The notes under the pieces: model-generated
The model's input: only the letters and a program-made list of their open reading frames with translations
What the model was told of the DNA's origin: nothing
The model's database searches: none
From: Cupriavidus pauculus
GTDB taxonomy: Bacteria; Pseudomonadota; Gammaproteobacteria; Burkholderiales; Burkholderiaceae
Direction of reading: 5' to 3'
Length of the DNA: 64,000 bases
Assembly (NCBI RefSeq): GCF_022179805.1
Contig: NZ_BPUO01000007.1
Span: forward strand, 248,001 to 312,000
In this document: positions 8,583 to 16,909 of the stretch, in pieces
Position numbering within the stretch: position 1 is the stretch's first letter
Layout of the letters: each line of letters begins with the position of its first letter
Translations under genes and position numbers: made by a program

Positions 8583-10390
8583 GCTGCCCTCCTTGCGTCG
8601 TCGGTTGAAGCAGCGCCGTAGCGATGGATGAAGCGTTCTTGTTGTGGATAGGCGAAGAAGTCATGAACATGACCGGCCAGAAGCCGGTCCTTGTGTTGCT
8701 GCCACAGGGCAGCGTCGAAGAAATCGGGATGGTGCCGCAGGAACGCGGCGCGCACGCGCGGATTGCCGAGCAGGAACGTGCGGTAAGTCTCCGGAAAGAT
8801 GTCGTGCGCACGTACGGTGTACCACACCTCGCCCGACATTTCCTCTTCCTCGTTGCGCGGCTCGGGCACGCGCCGGATATTGCAATCGGTCAGGTACTCG
8901 ATCTCGTCGTAGTCGTAGAACACCACGCGGCCATGCCGCGTCACGCCGAAATTCTTGTAGAGCATGTCGCCCGGGAAGATGTTGGCGGCCATCAGTTCCT
9001 TGATGGCGTTGCCATATTCCAGGATGCCGTGGTCCACCTGCTCGTCGGTGCCGTCCTGCAGCCAGATGTTCAGCGGGGTCATGCGCCGTTCGATGTACAG
9101 GTGGCGCACCACGATCTCGTCGGCGCCATCGCTGCCGCGCTGGTATTCGAGCATCGACGGCACGTGCCGCACCAGCTCGCGCATCAGCGCGTCGTCGAAG
9201 CGGGACAGCGGGAACGCCACGTCCGAATATTCGAGCGTATCGGCCATGCGGCCCACGCGGTCGTGCTGCTTCACGAGCTGGTACTTCGATTCCACGATTT
9301 CGCGCGTGGTTTCCTTGGGGGCCGGAAACGCGTCGCGGATCACCTTGAACACATAGGGGAACGACGGCAGCGTGAACACCAGCATCACCAGCCCCTCGAT
9401 GCCTGGGGCGATGACGAACCGGTCGGACGAATGCTGCAGGTGGTGCAGGAAGTCGCGGTAGAACAGGTTCTTGCCCTGCTTCTGCAGGCCCAGCGACGTA
9501 TAGATCTCGGCGCGCGACTTGCGCGGCAGCAGGTCGCGCAGGAACGTCACGTAGGCCGACGGAATCTCCATGTCCACCATGAAGTAGGCATGCGTGAACG
9601 AGAACAGTACCAGTAGCTGCTCGGGGTGCAGCAGCACCGTGTCCAGCACGAGCTTGCCCGACGGCCCGTGGATCACGGAAATCGCCATCGGATAGGTCTG
9701 GTCGCCGTTCATCACGCGGCCGATGATGAAGGCCGACTTGTGGCGGAAGAACAGCGACGACAGCGTATGAACCTGGAAATTGGGCGCGATCGGAAACTCG
9801 CCGGCATGCTCGGCGATGGCGCGCAGCACATAGTCCACGTCGCGCTTCAGGTCTTCGAACGGCGTATCAAGCTGGAAGTTGTGCACGATCCGCTCGAAGC
9901 AGGCGGCCATGCCCTCGCGGTTGCCCGGATAGTAGGCGCGGTAGGTGGGCTTGGTCGGCGATTCCTCGTTCTCGATGTACTCGGTGGAAACCGCCGGGCG
10001 CACGAAGATGAAATCGTTCTTGAAGTACGAGCGATGCAGGATGCGCGTGCAGACCGAATTGAAGAACGTCTCGGCCAGTTCGGGCTGGTGATGGTTGGTC
10101 AGCAGCCCGATGTAGTGCAGCTTGATCTGCTGCCAGATGTCGTCGTCGATGTCTTCGGCATCGTATTCGTCCTGCAGGATCATCACCGCCTCGTGCACGC
10201 GTTCGTTGTAGAACGCGATACGGTCGCGCTGCAGCGTCTGCAGGCCATGCCAGTCCCCCGCCTCGAAGCGCGCCTTGGCGTCGATGCTGGCTTCGCGGAA
10301 CAGCCGGTAATGCTTGTCGAACCCGTCCAGGATGGTCCGCGCCACATCGTAGGCAATCTGCGAGGAGAGCAGCTTGGGGAAGTGCGACAT
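8579..10390 (-). CDS. aceK: isocitrate dehydrogenase kinase/phosphatase
   Basis: Bifunctional AceK that phosphorylates and dephosphorylates isocitrate dehydrogenase, switching carbon between the TCA cycle and the glyoxylate bypass. The frame gives 603 residues from the ATG at 10388-10390 (start [19 protein letters not shown]), close to the family length; a 21-residue upstream extension is possible but lacks family character. The kinase-like half contains [29 protein letters not shown] catalytic and metal-binding residues around 470-500. It is placed between liuA and a carbonic anhydrase rather than beside isocitrate lyase or malate synthase, so it is probably expressed with leucine catabolism. 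Confidence 0.96.
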   Translation of the reverse strand: MSHFPKLLSSQIAYDVARTILDGFDKHYRLFREASIDAKARFEAGDWHGLQTLQRDRIAFYNERVHEAVMILQDEYDAEDIDDDIWQQIKLHYIGLLTNHHQPELAETFFNSVCTRILHRSYFKNDFIFVRPAVSTEYIENEESPTKPTYRAYYPGNREGMAACFERIVHNFQLDTPFEDLKRDVDYVLRAIAEHAGEFPIAPNFQVHTLSSLFFRHKSAFIIGRVMNGDQTYPMAISVIHGPSGKLVLDTVLLHPEQLLVLFSFTHAYFMVDMEIPSAYVTFLRDLLPRKSRAEIYTSLGLQKQGKNLFYRDFLHHLQHSSDRFVIAPGIEGLVMLVFTLPSFPYVFKVIRDAFPAPKETTREIVESKYQLVKQHDRVGRMADTLEYSDVAFPLSRFDDALMRELVRHVPSMLEYQRGSDGADEIVVRHLYIERRMTPLNIWLQDGTDEQVDHGILEYGNAIKELMAANIFPGDMLYKNFGVTRHGRVVFYDYDEIEYLTDCNIRRVPEPRNEEEEMSGEVWYTVRAHDIFPETYRTFLLGNPRVRAAFLRHHPDFFDAALWQQHKDRLLAGHVHDFFAYPQQERFIHRYGAASTDDARRAA

Positions 10391-10497
10391 GACTGGAAAA
10401 TTTCCGGACGTTCGGTAGGCGGCTGGAGTCGAAATTGTAACGGCGTTCGGCACTTACCTCCGGGTATTACCGAACGCCTCCGGAGTCACTTCTGTCC

Positions 10498-11679
10498 TTA
10501 CATTGTCTCGGCAAACAATTCGCGGCCAATCAGCATGCGGCGGATTTCCGAGGTACCGGCGCCGATTTCGTACAGCTTGGCGTCGCGCCACAGCCGGCCC
10601 ACCGGGTATTCGTTGATGTAGCCATTGCCGCCCAGGATCTGCACCGACTCGCCGGCCATCCACGTGGCCTTTTCCGCCGTGTACAGGATCACGGCGGCAC
10701 AGTCCTTGCGCACCTGGCGCACGTGGTCGGTGCCCAGCGCGTCGAGGTTCTTGCCCACCGTGTACACGTAGCTGCGTGCGGCCTGCAGCGTGGTGTACAT
10801 GTCCGCCACCTTGCCCTGGATCAACTGGAATTCGCCGATGCTCTGGCCGAACTGCTTGCGGTCGTGGATGTACGGCGTCACCACGTCCATGCACGCCTGC
10901 ATGATGCCGACCGGACCGCCCGACAGCACCGCGCGCTCGTAGTCGAGCCCGCTCATCAGCACCTTGGCGCCGCTGTTTTCGGCACCGAGGATGTTTTCCA
11001 CGGGCACTTCCACGTCCTGGAATACCAGCTCGCCCGTGTGCGACCCGCGCATGCCCAGCTTGTCCAGCTTCTGCGCCACCGAGAACCCCTTCATGCCCTT
11101 TTCGACGATGAAGGCGGTCATGCCGCGCGCGCCCAGGTCCGGCTCGGTCTTGGCGTAGACCACCAGCACGTCGCAGTCGGGGCCGTTGGTGATCCACATC
11201 TTGGTGCCGTTCAGCACGTAGCGGTCGCCCTTGAAGTCCGCGCGCAGCTTCATGCTGACCACATCCGACCCGGCGTTCGGCTCGCTCATGGCCAGCGCGC
11301 CGATCCATTCGCCCGACACCAGCTTCGGCAGGTACCTGGCCTTCTGGGCGGCCGTGCCGTTGCGGTGGATCTGGTTCACGCACAGGTTCGAATGGGCGCC
11401 GTACGACAGGCCCACCGACGCCGACGCGCGGCTGATTTCCTCCATCGCGATCATGTGGGCCAGGTAGCCCATGTTGGCGCCGCCGTACTCCTCGGCCACG
11501 GTAATGCCCAGCACGCCCAGGTCGCCCATCTTCTTCCAGGCATCCATCGGGAACTGGTCGGTGCGGTCGATTTCGCCGGCGCGCGGCGCCAGCTCGGCCT
11601 GCGCCCAGTTGCGCACCGATTCGCGCAGCATTTCGATGTCTTCGCCGAGGTCGAATCTCAGGCCAGGGAGTTCGGTCAT
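10498..11679 (-). CDS. liuA: isovaleryl-CoA dehydrogenase
   Basis: First committed enzyme of isovaleryl-CoA oxidation in leucine breakdown, giving 3-methylcrotonyl-CoA with FAD and electron-transfer flavoprotein. The 393 residues have [10 protein letters not shown] (131-140), [10 protein letters not shown] and GSHTGELVF. The catalytic glutamate is Glu248 in [13 protein letters not shown], the mid-chain position peculiar to isovaleryl-CoA dehydrogenases; the C-terminal site used by other family members is instead IGAGTSEI. It is the first structural gene after liuR, with a ribosome site AGGAGA and a palindromic operator upstream (11723-11746). Confidence 0.97.
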   Translation of the reverse strand: MTELPGLRFDLGEDIEMLRESVRNWAQAELAPRAGEIDRTDQFPMDAWKKMGDLGVLGITVAEEYGGANMGYLAHMIAMEEISRASASVGLSYGAHSNLCVNQIHRNGTAAQKARYLPKLVSGEWIGALAMSEPNAGSDVVSMKLRADFKGDRYVLNGTKMWITNGPDCDVLVVYAKTEPDLGARGMTAFIVEKGMKGFSVAQKLDKLGMRGSHTGELVFQDVEVPVENILGAENSGAKVLMSGLDYERAVLSGGPVGIMQACMDVVTPYIHDRKQFGQSIGEFQLIQGKVADMYTTLQAARSYVYTVGKNLDALGTDHVRQVRKDCAAVILYTAEKATWMAGESVQILGGNGYINEYPVGRLWRDAKLYEIGAGTSEIRRMLIGRELFAETM

Positions 11680-11722
11680 GGTGGTTGTCTCCTGTGCGTT
11701 GCTCTACGTGTCGGGATATTTT

Positions 11723-11746
11723 ATTGACGTTTACGTAAACGTCAAT
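11723..11746 (-). promoter_or_regulatory. liuA operator/promoter: perfect 24-bp palindrome
   Basis: The sequence ATTGACGTTTAC followed by its exact reverse complement forms a 24-bp perfect palindrome 44 bp upstream of liuA. Read on the minus strand, TTGACG inside it is a good -35 box, and an A/T-rich AATAAAATAT follows where the -10 should be, with an 18-19 bp spacer. A palindrome lying between -35 and -10 with a long spacer is the usual MerR-family layout. LiuR, encoded immediately upstream, is the expected binder. Confidence 0.85.
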
Positions 11747-11781
11747 TGGTGCTGCCGATAGGTGCCGAATACTGGGTGCGG

Positions 11782-12207
11782 TCAGGCCGTACGCGTCTTG
11801 CCCGCATCATGGTGTGCCGCCAGCAGCGCCTTGCACTGGCGTTCGTGCTGGTCGATCTCGGCAAGTTGGGCCTGCAGGTCGTCCATTTGCCGCTCCAGCG
11901 TGCCGCGATGCTGGGCCAGCAGGTGCAGAAACCGTTCGAGTTGCGGCGCGGTATCACGCGGCGACTCGTAGAGATCCAGGATTTCGCGGATTTCGTTGAG
12001 AGTGAGCCCCAACCTTTTGCCGCGCAGCGTCAGCTTCAGGCGCGTGCGTTCGCGGCCGTTGTAGACACGTTTGCGCCCGCTGGGGCCTTCGCGGTCGGGC
12101 GAAAGCAGGCCCTGGTCTTCGTAGAACCGGATCGCGCGCGGCGTGACTTCGAATTCGCGCGCAAGATCGGTGATGGTGTAAGTGGCGGAGGTTGGCTGAG
12201 CCGACAT
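11782..12207 (-). CDS. liuR: MerR-family transcriptional regulator of leucine/isovalerate catabolism (LiuR)
   Basis: A 141-residue MerR-type regulator. Residues 10-78 form the winged helix (YTITDLAREFEVTPRAIRFYEDQGLL, then GRKRVYN and RTRLKLTLRGKRLGLTLNEI), and about 85-128 form a coiled coil for dimerisation. The effector tail is very short. The start MSAQPTS was chosen because the HTH then begins at the normal distance; a 17-residue upstream extension is possible. It is directly upstream of liuA on the same strand and is flanked on both sides by related palindromes. In known proteobacterial regulons LiuR controls the liu genes. Confidence 0.9.
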   Translation of the reverse strand: MSAQPTSATYTITDLAREFEVTPRAIRFYEDQGLLSPDREGPSGRKRVYNGRERTRLKLTLRGKRLGLTLNEIREILDLYESPRDTAPQLERFLHLLAQHRGTLERQMDDLQAQLAEIDQHERQCKALLAAHHDAGKTRTA

Positions 12208-12293
12208 GGGGCGTCCCACAAAAATGAACGGTCGTTCGCTGATTCGTTGCGCAATCAACTTTTTCGTCTAAGATGACATGCACGGCGCGATGA

Positions 12294-12321
12294 TTGACGT
12301 TAACGTTAACGTTAGCGTCAA
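12294..12321. promoter_or_regulatory. second LiuR-type operator in the liuR / MBL-hydrolase divergent region
   Basis: A 28-bp near-perfect palindrome running from TTGACGTTAACG to GCGTCAA, with one mismatched base pair. Its core repeats the ACGTTA unit, so several half-sites overlap. The outer TTGACG/CGTCAA arms are the same as in the liuA operator. It lies 86 bp upstream of liuR and 66 bp upstream of the MBL-fold gene, so it may control either or both. No clear -10 box could be assigned. Confidence 0.75.
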
Positions 12322-12387
12322 CTGCCGCGCATGACAATCCGAACAAGAGCGGGCTTCCAGCCTGCCGATATCGAAGAGACAAATCCC

Positions 12388-13464
12388 ATGAACGCACTCG
12401 AACATCAGCTTCAATATCCGTTTGGCGAGACCATGCCCGAACCGGGCACCCGGCAGGAGGTAGCGCCGGGCGTGTACTGGCTGCGCATGCCGCTGCCCTT
12501 CGCGCTCGACCACATCAACCTGTGGCTGGTGCGTGACCGTATCGACGGCCGCGACGGCTGGACGATCATCGACTGCGGCATTACCAACGACACCATCCAG
12601 GCCCACTGGGAAACCATTTTCGCCAACGAGCTGGAAGGCCTGCCCGTGCTGCGCGTGCTGGTGACGCACTGCCACCCCGACCACGTTGGCCTGGCGCACT
12701 GGATCTGCCGGCGCTGGGACGTGCGGCTGTGGATGAGCCTGGGCGACTACATGTCGGCCCGCGTGATGGCTGGCGGCTCGGGCGTGGGCTCCAATGCTGG
12801 CGGCGACTTCGCGGCCAGCCACTTTGCCCGGCATGGCCTGACCGACCCCGATCACCTGGAAAAGCTGCGCGCGCGCAAGGCCTACTACCCGTCGCTGGTG
12901 CCGGACCTGCCCACGCAGTACCGGCGCCTGATGGACGGCGACACAGTGCAGATCGGCAGCGATCCGGCTACGTCGTCGTGGCGCGTGATCACGGGCTACG
13001 GCCACGCCCCCGAGCACGTGGCGCTCTACAACGCGGCGACCAACGTGCTGATTTCCGGCGACATGGTGCTGCCGCGCATCTCGACCAATGTCAGCGTGTT
13101 CGACATGGAGCCCGAAGCCAATCCGCTGCAGCTATATCTGGATTCGCTGGGCAAGTACGACGACCTGCCCGACGACGTGCTGATCCTGCCGTCGCACGGC
13201 CGGCCGTTCCGCAACATCCACACCCGCATCCTGCAACTGCGCGAGCATCACGTCGACCGCCTGGCCGAAACGCTGCAGGCTTGCGCCGAAAAGCCGTGCA
13301 ATGCGTTCGATATCGTCGGCGTGATCTTCCGCCGTCAGTTCGACATCCACCAGCTGACCTTCGCCATGGGCGAGGCGCTGGCGCACCTGCATGCGCTATG
13401 GCATCGCGGCGAGCTTGCCCGTCAGCTGGACGATGACGGCGTGATCCGTTTCACCAAGGCCTAG
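12388..13464 (+). CDS. MBL-fold metallohydrolase, LiuR-linked
   Basis: A 358-residue metallo-beta-lactamase-fold protein. The metal motif is THCHPDHVGLAHW (HXHXDH), with further ligands expected from GYGHAPEHVALY, SGDMVLPRIS and the late PSHGRPFRN. A C-terminal helical region of about 70 residues follows, as in the acyl-CoA-thioesterase/glyoxalase-II-like branch. The start at 12388 is preceded by GAAGAGA; an upstream ATG at 12331 gives a longer frame without a ribosome site. It is divergent from liuR with a shared LiuR-type palindrome, so it is probably part of the regulon. Thioester hydrolysis of a pathway acyl-CoA is a plausible but unproven role. Confidence 0.85.
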   Translation: MNALEHQLQYPFGETMPEPGTRQEVAPGVYWLRMPLPFALDHINLWLVRDRIDGRDGWTIIDCGITNDTIQAHWETIFANELEGLPVLRVLVTHCHPDHVGLAHWICRRWDVRLWMSLGDYMSARVMAGGSGVGSNAGGDFAASHFARHGLTDPDHLEKLRARKAYYPSLVPDLPTQYRRLMDGDTVQIGSDPATSSWRVITGYGHAPEHVALYNAATNVLISGDMVLPRISTNVSVFDMEPEANPLQLYLDSLGKYDDLPDDVLILPSHGRPFRNIHTRILQLREHHVDRLAETLQACAEKPCNAFDIVGVIFRRQFDIHQLTFAMGEALAHLHALWHRGELARQLDDDGVIRFTKA

Positions 13465-13482
13465 AGCCCCGGGCCCCAAACC

Positions 13483-14328
13483 CTAAATCCGGCCGGCTTC
13501 GAAGTCCTGAGCCAATGTCCCAAGGTAGCGCGCGCCGGCCACGGCGCGGCTGCCGTACCACGACAGCATCTCGCCATCCACCAGCACTACTGGCTTGCCG
13601 ATCTGCCGCTCCAGCGCGTCGGCATGATCCTCGGTGAATCGGTAGGGCTCGGTGGATAGCAGCACGGCGTCCAGTTCGCGCACCAGCGCATCGCTCCAGC
13701 GAAACGTCGGATAACGCTCGCCCTCGGCGTTCGGACGGCTGCAGTCGCCGTCGACGCACGCTTCCGGCACGGCATCCGACGGCCACGTCGCCCAGTTCAC
13801 CAGCGCCAGCATCTGGCTGATATAGGTATCGCGCGACACCGTCATCCACGGGTCCTGCCAGATCGCGTAGAGCACGCGGCGCGCGGGCCATGGCCGGGCG
13901 CGCAGCGCGTCCAGCGCGGCCTGCAGGTCGGCCGCCAGCCTGTCGGCCTGCGCCTGCCGCCCAAAAATGCCGCCCAGCATCGCGTAGAGCGCGAAGTTGT
14001 CGTCCGGGCGGCATGGATGCGTGACGATCACGTGCGGCACGAAGGTGCGGATCTCGTCCACGGTCTCGCGACGGTTCTCGTCGATGTTCACGATCACGTG
14101 GGTCGGCGCCAGGGCGCGCAGGCGGTCCAGCTTGACGTCCTTGGTGCCGCCCACCTTGTCCACGGCGCGCACCGCCGGCTCCGGGTGAATGCAGAAGCCA
14201 GTGCGCGCCACGACCTGATCGTCCAGGTCCAGGTCGAACAGCAGCTCGGTGATCGACGGTACCAGCGACGCGATGCGCACCGTGCCGCTGGCCGCGCCAT
14301 GCTCCTGACCCACCGCATCGGTCCACAT
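13483..14328 (-). CDS. cobalamin-binding protein (BtuF-like helical-backbone metal receptor)
   Basis: A 281-residue protein of the type III substrate-binding fold, opening with RIASLVPSITELLFDLDL and containing VGGTKDVKLDRLRALAPTHV and VIVNIDENRRE, as in BtuF-like vitamin B12 binding proteins. The start at 14328 shares its A with the stop of the upstream SDR gene (TGATG). No Sec signal or lipobox is visible at this start, unlike true periplasmic BtuF, so export is doubtful. There is no BtuC/BtuD transporter next to it. It converges on the MBL-fold gene. B12-dependent metH lies 10 kb away. Confidence 0.8.
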   Translation of the reverse strand: MWTDAVGQEHGAASGTVRIASLVPSITELLFDLDLDDQVVARTGFCIHPEPAVRAVDKVGGTKDVKLDRLRALAPTHVIVNIDENRRETVDEIRTFVPHVIVTHPCRPDDNFALYAMLGGIFGRQAQADRLAADLQAALDALRARPWPARRVLYAIWQDPWMTVSRDTYISQMLALVNWATWPSDAVPEACVDGDCSRPNAEGERYPTFRWSDALVRELDAVLLSTEPYRFTEDHADALERQIGKPVVLVDGEMLSWYGSRAVAGARYLGTLAQDFEAGRI

Positions 14329-15125
14329 CACGCGCTCCGCGACTGGCGCGGCTTGCGCGGCGCGCGCCGGAACAGCGCGTCGTAGAGCCAGCGCGGCATG
14401 ACATTCAGCACCGACGCCACCACGCCCATCTGCCACGGAATCACGGCAAAGCGCGTACCGGCCGCAATCCGGCGCACGGCCTTGCGCGCGAACACGTCGG
14501 CGTCCATCAGGAACGGCATCGGATACGGATTGTGCTCGGTCATCGGCGTACGGATGTACCCCGGGGCAATCGTCACTACGCGGATCCGCTCGTGCGACTG
14601 CTCCAGCCGCAGGCTTTCCAGCAACTTGATCACGGCCGATTTCGACGCGCTGTACGCCCCGCCACCGGGCAGACCACGGATGCCGGCCACGCTGGCAATG
14701 CCCACCAGCGTGCCACGCCAGCCATCCGGACCGGGCGGCTGCGTGCGCATCGGCTCCAGGAACGGCTGGAACGTCGTCAGCGTGCCAAACCAGTTGGTGT
14801 CCATGACGGCGCGAAACACCTCCAGGTCTTCGCGCTCGCTGGCAGCGGTGCCCACCGAGATGCCGGCGTTGGCAATCACCACGTCCGGACACCCGACCTG
14901 GGCGATGAAGTCGGCGGCAGCGGCGTTCATGGCATCGGCATCGCGCACATCGGCAGCATAGACGCGGATGGCGTCCGGGTTCGGCAGGCTGGCGGCAAAC
15001 GCACGGAGTGCGTCCTCACGTCGGCCAACCAGGCCCAGCACGGCGCCCTGCTCGGCATAGGCCCGCGCCAGCGCCTGGCCAATGCCGCTGGAGGCGCCAG
15101 TCAGGAAGATTTTTTGAGGGTTCAT
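14328..15125 (-). CDS. SDR-family oxidoreductase
   Basis: A 265-residue classical short-chain dehydrogenase: cofactor motif TGASSGIGQALARAY at residues 9-23, VIANAGIS (NAG motif), catalytic Ser in VGIASVAGIRG and YSASKSAVIKL. Near the C-terminus a hydrophobic stretch (IPWQMGVVASVLNVMPRWLYDALF) followed by an Arg/Pro-rich tail suggests membrane contact. Coupled by a 1-bp overlap to the cobalamin-binding protein gene. Substrate not identifiable. Confidence 0.85.
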   Translation of the reverse strand: MNPQKIFLTGASSGIGQALARAYAEQGAVLGLVGRREDALRAFAASLPNPDAIRVYAADVRDADAMNAAAADFIAQVGCPDVVIANAGISVGTAASEREDLEVFRAVMDTNWFGTLTTFQPFLEPMRTQPPGPDGWRGTLVGIASVAGIRGLPGGGAYSASKSAVIKLLESLRLEQSHERIRVVTIAPGYIRTPMTEHNPYPMPFLMDADVFARKAVRRIAAGTRFAVIPWQMGVVASVLNVMPRWLYDALFRRAPRKPRQSRSA

Positions 15126-15154
15126 GGGTGGGAATATACCTGCGGTCAGGTTTT

Positions 15155-15264
15155 CTCCCCTCTTCCTCTGGGAGTGGGGCCGGGGGTGAGAGCTGGCGGT
15201 TCAAATTACGACAAGTCGGCAAGCAGAGCCTCGTTGCCCTCTCCCGCACGCGGGAGAGGGGAGC
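15155..15264. repeat. dispersed intergenic repeat, copy A
   Basis: About 110 bp with C/T-rich (ctcccctctt) and G/A-rich (gcgggagaggggagc) inverted ends and a middle that contains ggcggttcaaatt and gtcggcaagcagagcctc. The same core occurs at 50.7 kb in this orientation and at 21.9 kb inverted. The left arm is somewhat decayed. It lies between the dsbA terminator and the SDR start. Confidence 0.85.
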
Positions 15265-15301
15265 TGAAGGGGGGCGCGGCAGAGGGGAGCAGGTCACCGG
15301 A

Positions 15302-15345
15302 TCCCAAAAACCAAAACAGCCCGGCGCACCACGTGCGCCGGGCTG
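15302..15345 (-). terminator. intrinsic terminator of dsbA
   Basis: A perfect 12-bp stem (cagcccggcgca pairing with tgcgccgggctg, 15317-15328 and 15334-15345) with a 5-base loop. On the minus strand it is followed by TTTTGGTTTTT. It lies 34 bp after the dsbA stop. Confidence 0.9.
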
Positions 15346-15378
15346 TCAAAGCCAGTCGGCAAAACGCTCAAATACCGA

Positions 15379-16017
15379 TCAGAGCTTCTTGTCGCGTACG
15401 CCCGTGACCAGGAAGTCCATCGCCTGGATGGCGGCGCCCTTCGTGCCGGCGATCGACGGCGAGGTTTCGTACTTGCCCTGCACCACCACGGTCGGCACGC
15501 CATCGATCTTGTAGGCGTCGGCGATCTTGTTGGCACGCTGGGCGTTCGTGGTGACCGAGAACGAGTTGTACGTATCCAGCCACTGCTTGCGGTCGATGCC
15601 GTTGGCGGCCATGAAATCGGCGATCTCGTTCGTGTCGACCATGCGCTTGCGCTGCTTGTGGATCGCGTCGAACACCTTGGTGTGCATGGCGTCGAGCTTG
15701 CCCAGCGATTCCAGCGCGTAGAAGATCTTGGTATGCGGCAGCAGGTCGTCGCGGAAGGCCACCGGCACGCGCTTGAAGACCACGTCCTTGCCCTGCTTCT
15801 TGACCCACGCTTCCAGCTCCGGCTCGAAGTCGTAGCAGTGCGGGCAGCCGTACCAGAAGAACTCGGTCACCTCGACCTTGCCGGCCGGCACCGGCTGCGG
15901 GGCTTTCAGAACCGTGTAGTCCTTGCCTTCGGTCGGCGCGGCCATGGCGGCGGGCGCGGACATCAGCAGGCCGCCTACGGCGGCAGCGGTGGCGATCAGT
16001 GCGGCGATTTTCTTCAT
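15379..16017 (-). CDS. dsbA: thiol:disulfide interchange protein DsbA
   Basis: Periplasmic oxidant that donates disulfide bonds to exported proteins. A Sec signal peptide (MKKIAALIATAAAVGGLLMSAPAAMA) is followed by a thioredoxin-fold protein with the active site Cys58-Pro-His-Cys61 in FFWYGCPHC, the characteristic DsbA dipeptide. The cis-proline region is GVPTVVVQGKYET. The total of 212 residues matches family length. It is followed by a strong intrinsic terminator and preceded by a gap of 112 bp to the SPOR gene, whose stop lies at 16130; the two may still be co-transcribed. Confidence 0.95.
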   Translation of the reverse strand: MKKIAALIATAAAVGGLLMSAPAAMAAPTEGKDYTVLKAPQPVPAGKVEVTEFFWYGCPHCYDFEPELEAWVKKQGKDVVFKRVPVAFRDDLLPHTKIFYALESLGKLDAMHTKVFDAIHKQRKRMVDTNEIADFMAANGIDRKQWLDTYNSFSVTTNAQRANKIADAYKIDGVPTVVVQGKYETSPSIAGTKGAAIQAMDFLVTGVRDKKL

Positions 16018-16129
16018 GTTCGAAGGGCCTTACGGTTGAACGTGCTCGGCGAGCAGATGGAATGCGTCTATGACTCCGGCAGCGTCACTTGGTTCGCAAG
16101 GCCGCCGCCGGTGCGCGAAATTCGCGGAA

Positions 16130-16855
16130 TTATTGCTTGGTGAAACGGATCACCGAGGCATCGAAACCGGCCGACTGCAGCCTGTCCCGTGCGCGGTTCA
16201 TGTCCTCGATCCGGTTGAACGGCCCCAGCCGGACGCGGTACATCTTCACGCCATTCACGTCGCGGTCGGTCACCCGAGCCTCGAAGCCCTGCATGGCCAG
16301 GTTGGCCTTCTGGCGGTCGGCGTCGTCCTGCGAGCGGAACGCGCCCACCTGCAGCAGGTAGCCCACCTTGTTGGCGTCGGCCTGGGCGATTTCGGCGATC
16401 GGGTCGGCCACCGGCTTCTCGGCCGGGCGCGCGGCCGGCTTTTCGGCCGGCTTGCTGGCCACCGCACCGTTGCTGGCGCCGCTCGGCACTTCCGCCGGGC
16501 GGGTCGTGGCCACGGGCGGCTGCTGCGGGGCGGCCGGCTGTTCAGGCTGGCCCACCGGCTTGGCCGGCGTCTTGCTCCACAGCGGCTTGTTCGGGTCGGT
16601 CGGCTCGGCGTTCTGCTGCGCCTGCTGGGTCGGGCTCGGCAGCGCGCTGGCCACGTTGCCCGGCTCGGTCGGGCGCGGCGCCGGGGTGTTGTTGCTGCCC
16701 TTGAACGGCGCGGGCGACTTGGTGATGTACAGGGCGATGACCACGGCAATGGCCAGGCCGACGATCAGTCCGAGCACCAGGCCCAGGAACGTTCCGCCAC
16801 GCTGCATCTGGCGATGACGAACGGCGCGCGTGGCGCGCTTGGCTTTGTGTTGCAT
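16130..16855 (-). CDS. SPOR-domain inner-membrane protein (FtsN-like)
   Basis: A 241-residue bitopic protein: a basic N-terminus (KAKRATRAVRHRQMQ), one transmembrane helix at about 21-43, a long Pro/Ala/Lys linker, and a C-terminal SPOR domain from about 162 (GYLLQVGAFRSQDDADRQKANL). SPOR domains bind denuded peptidoglycan at the division septum. The layout matches FtsN, but FtsN sequence is poorly conserved and a second SPOR protein is present at 37.8-38.5 kb. It lies 54 bp downstream of argS, an arrangement seen in several beta-proteobacteria. Confidence 0.85.
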   Translation of the reverse strand: MQHKAKRATRAVRHRQMQRGGTFLGLVLGLIVGLAIAVVIALYITKSPAPFKGSNNTPAPRPTEPGNVASALPSPTQQAQQNAEPTDPNKPLWSKTPAKPVGQPEQPAAPQQPPVATTRPAEVPSGASNGAVASKPAEKPAARPAEKPVADPIAEIAQADANKVGYLLQVGAFRSQDDADRQKANLAMQGFEARVTDRDVNGVKMYRVRLGPFNRIEDMNRARDRLQSAGFDASVIRFTKQ

Positions 16856-16909
16856 GAAGTCCTCTTCGGTGTTGCCGGGGATTATAGAGCCAGTCCGATG
16901 GCGCGAAGT

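Noticed and set aside
12268..13017. Minus-strand 249-codon frame across the MBL-fold gene start
   Set aside because: It reads antisense through the conserved HCHPDH region and the LiuR palindrome, with no recognisable domain.
15155..15264. CRISPR-like or rRNA-derived repeat
   Set aside because: There is one unit per site with no regular spacers, and the pattern is inverted arms around a fixed core.
16130..16855. Naming this gene ftsN outright
   Set aside because: Layout fits, but a second SPOR protein is present and FtsN has little sequence identity to judge by.
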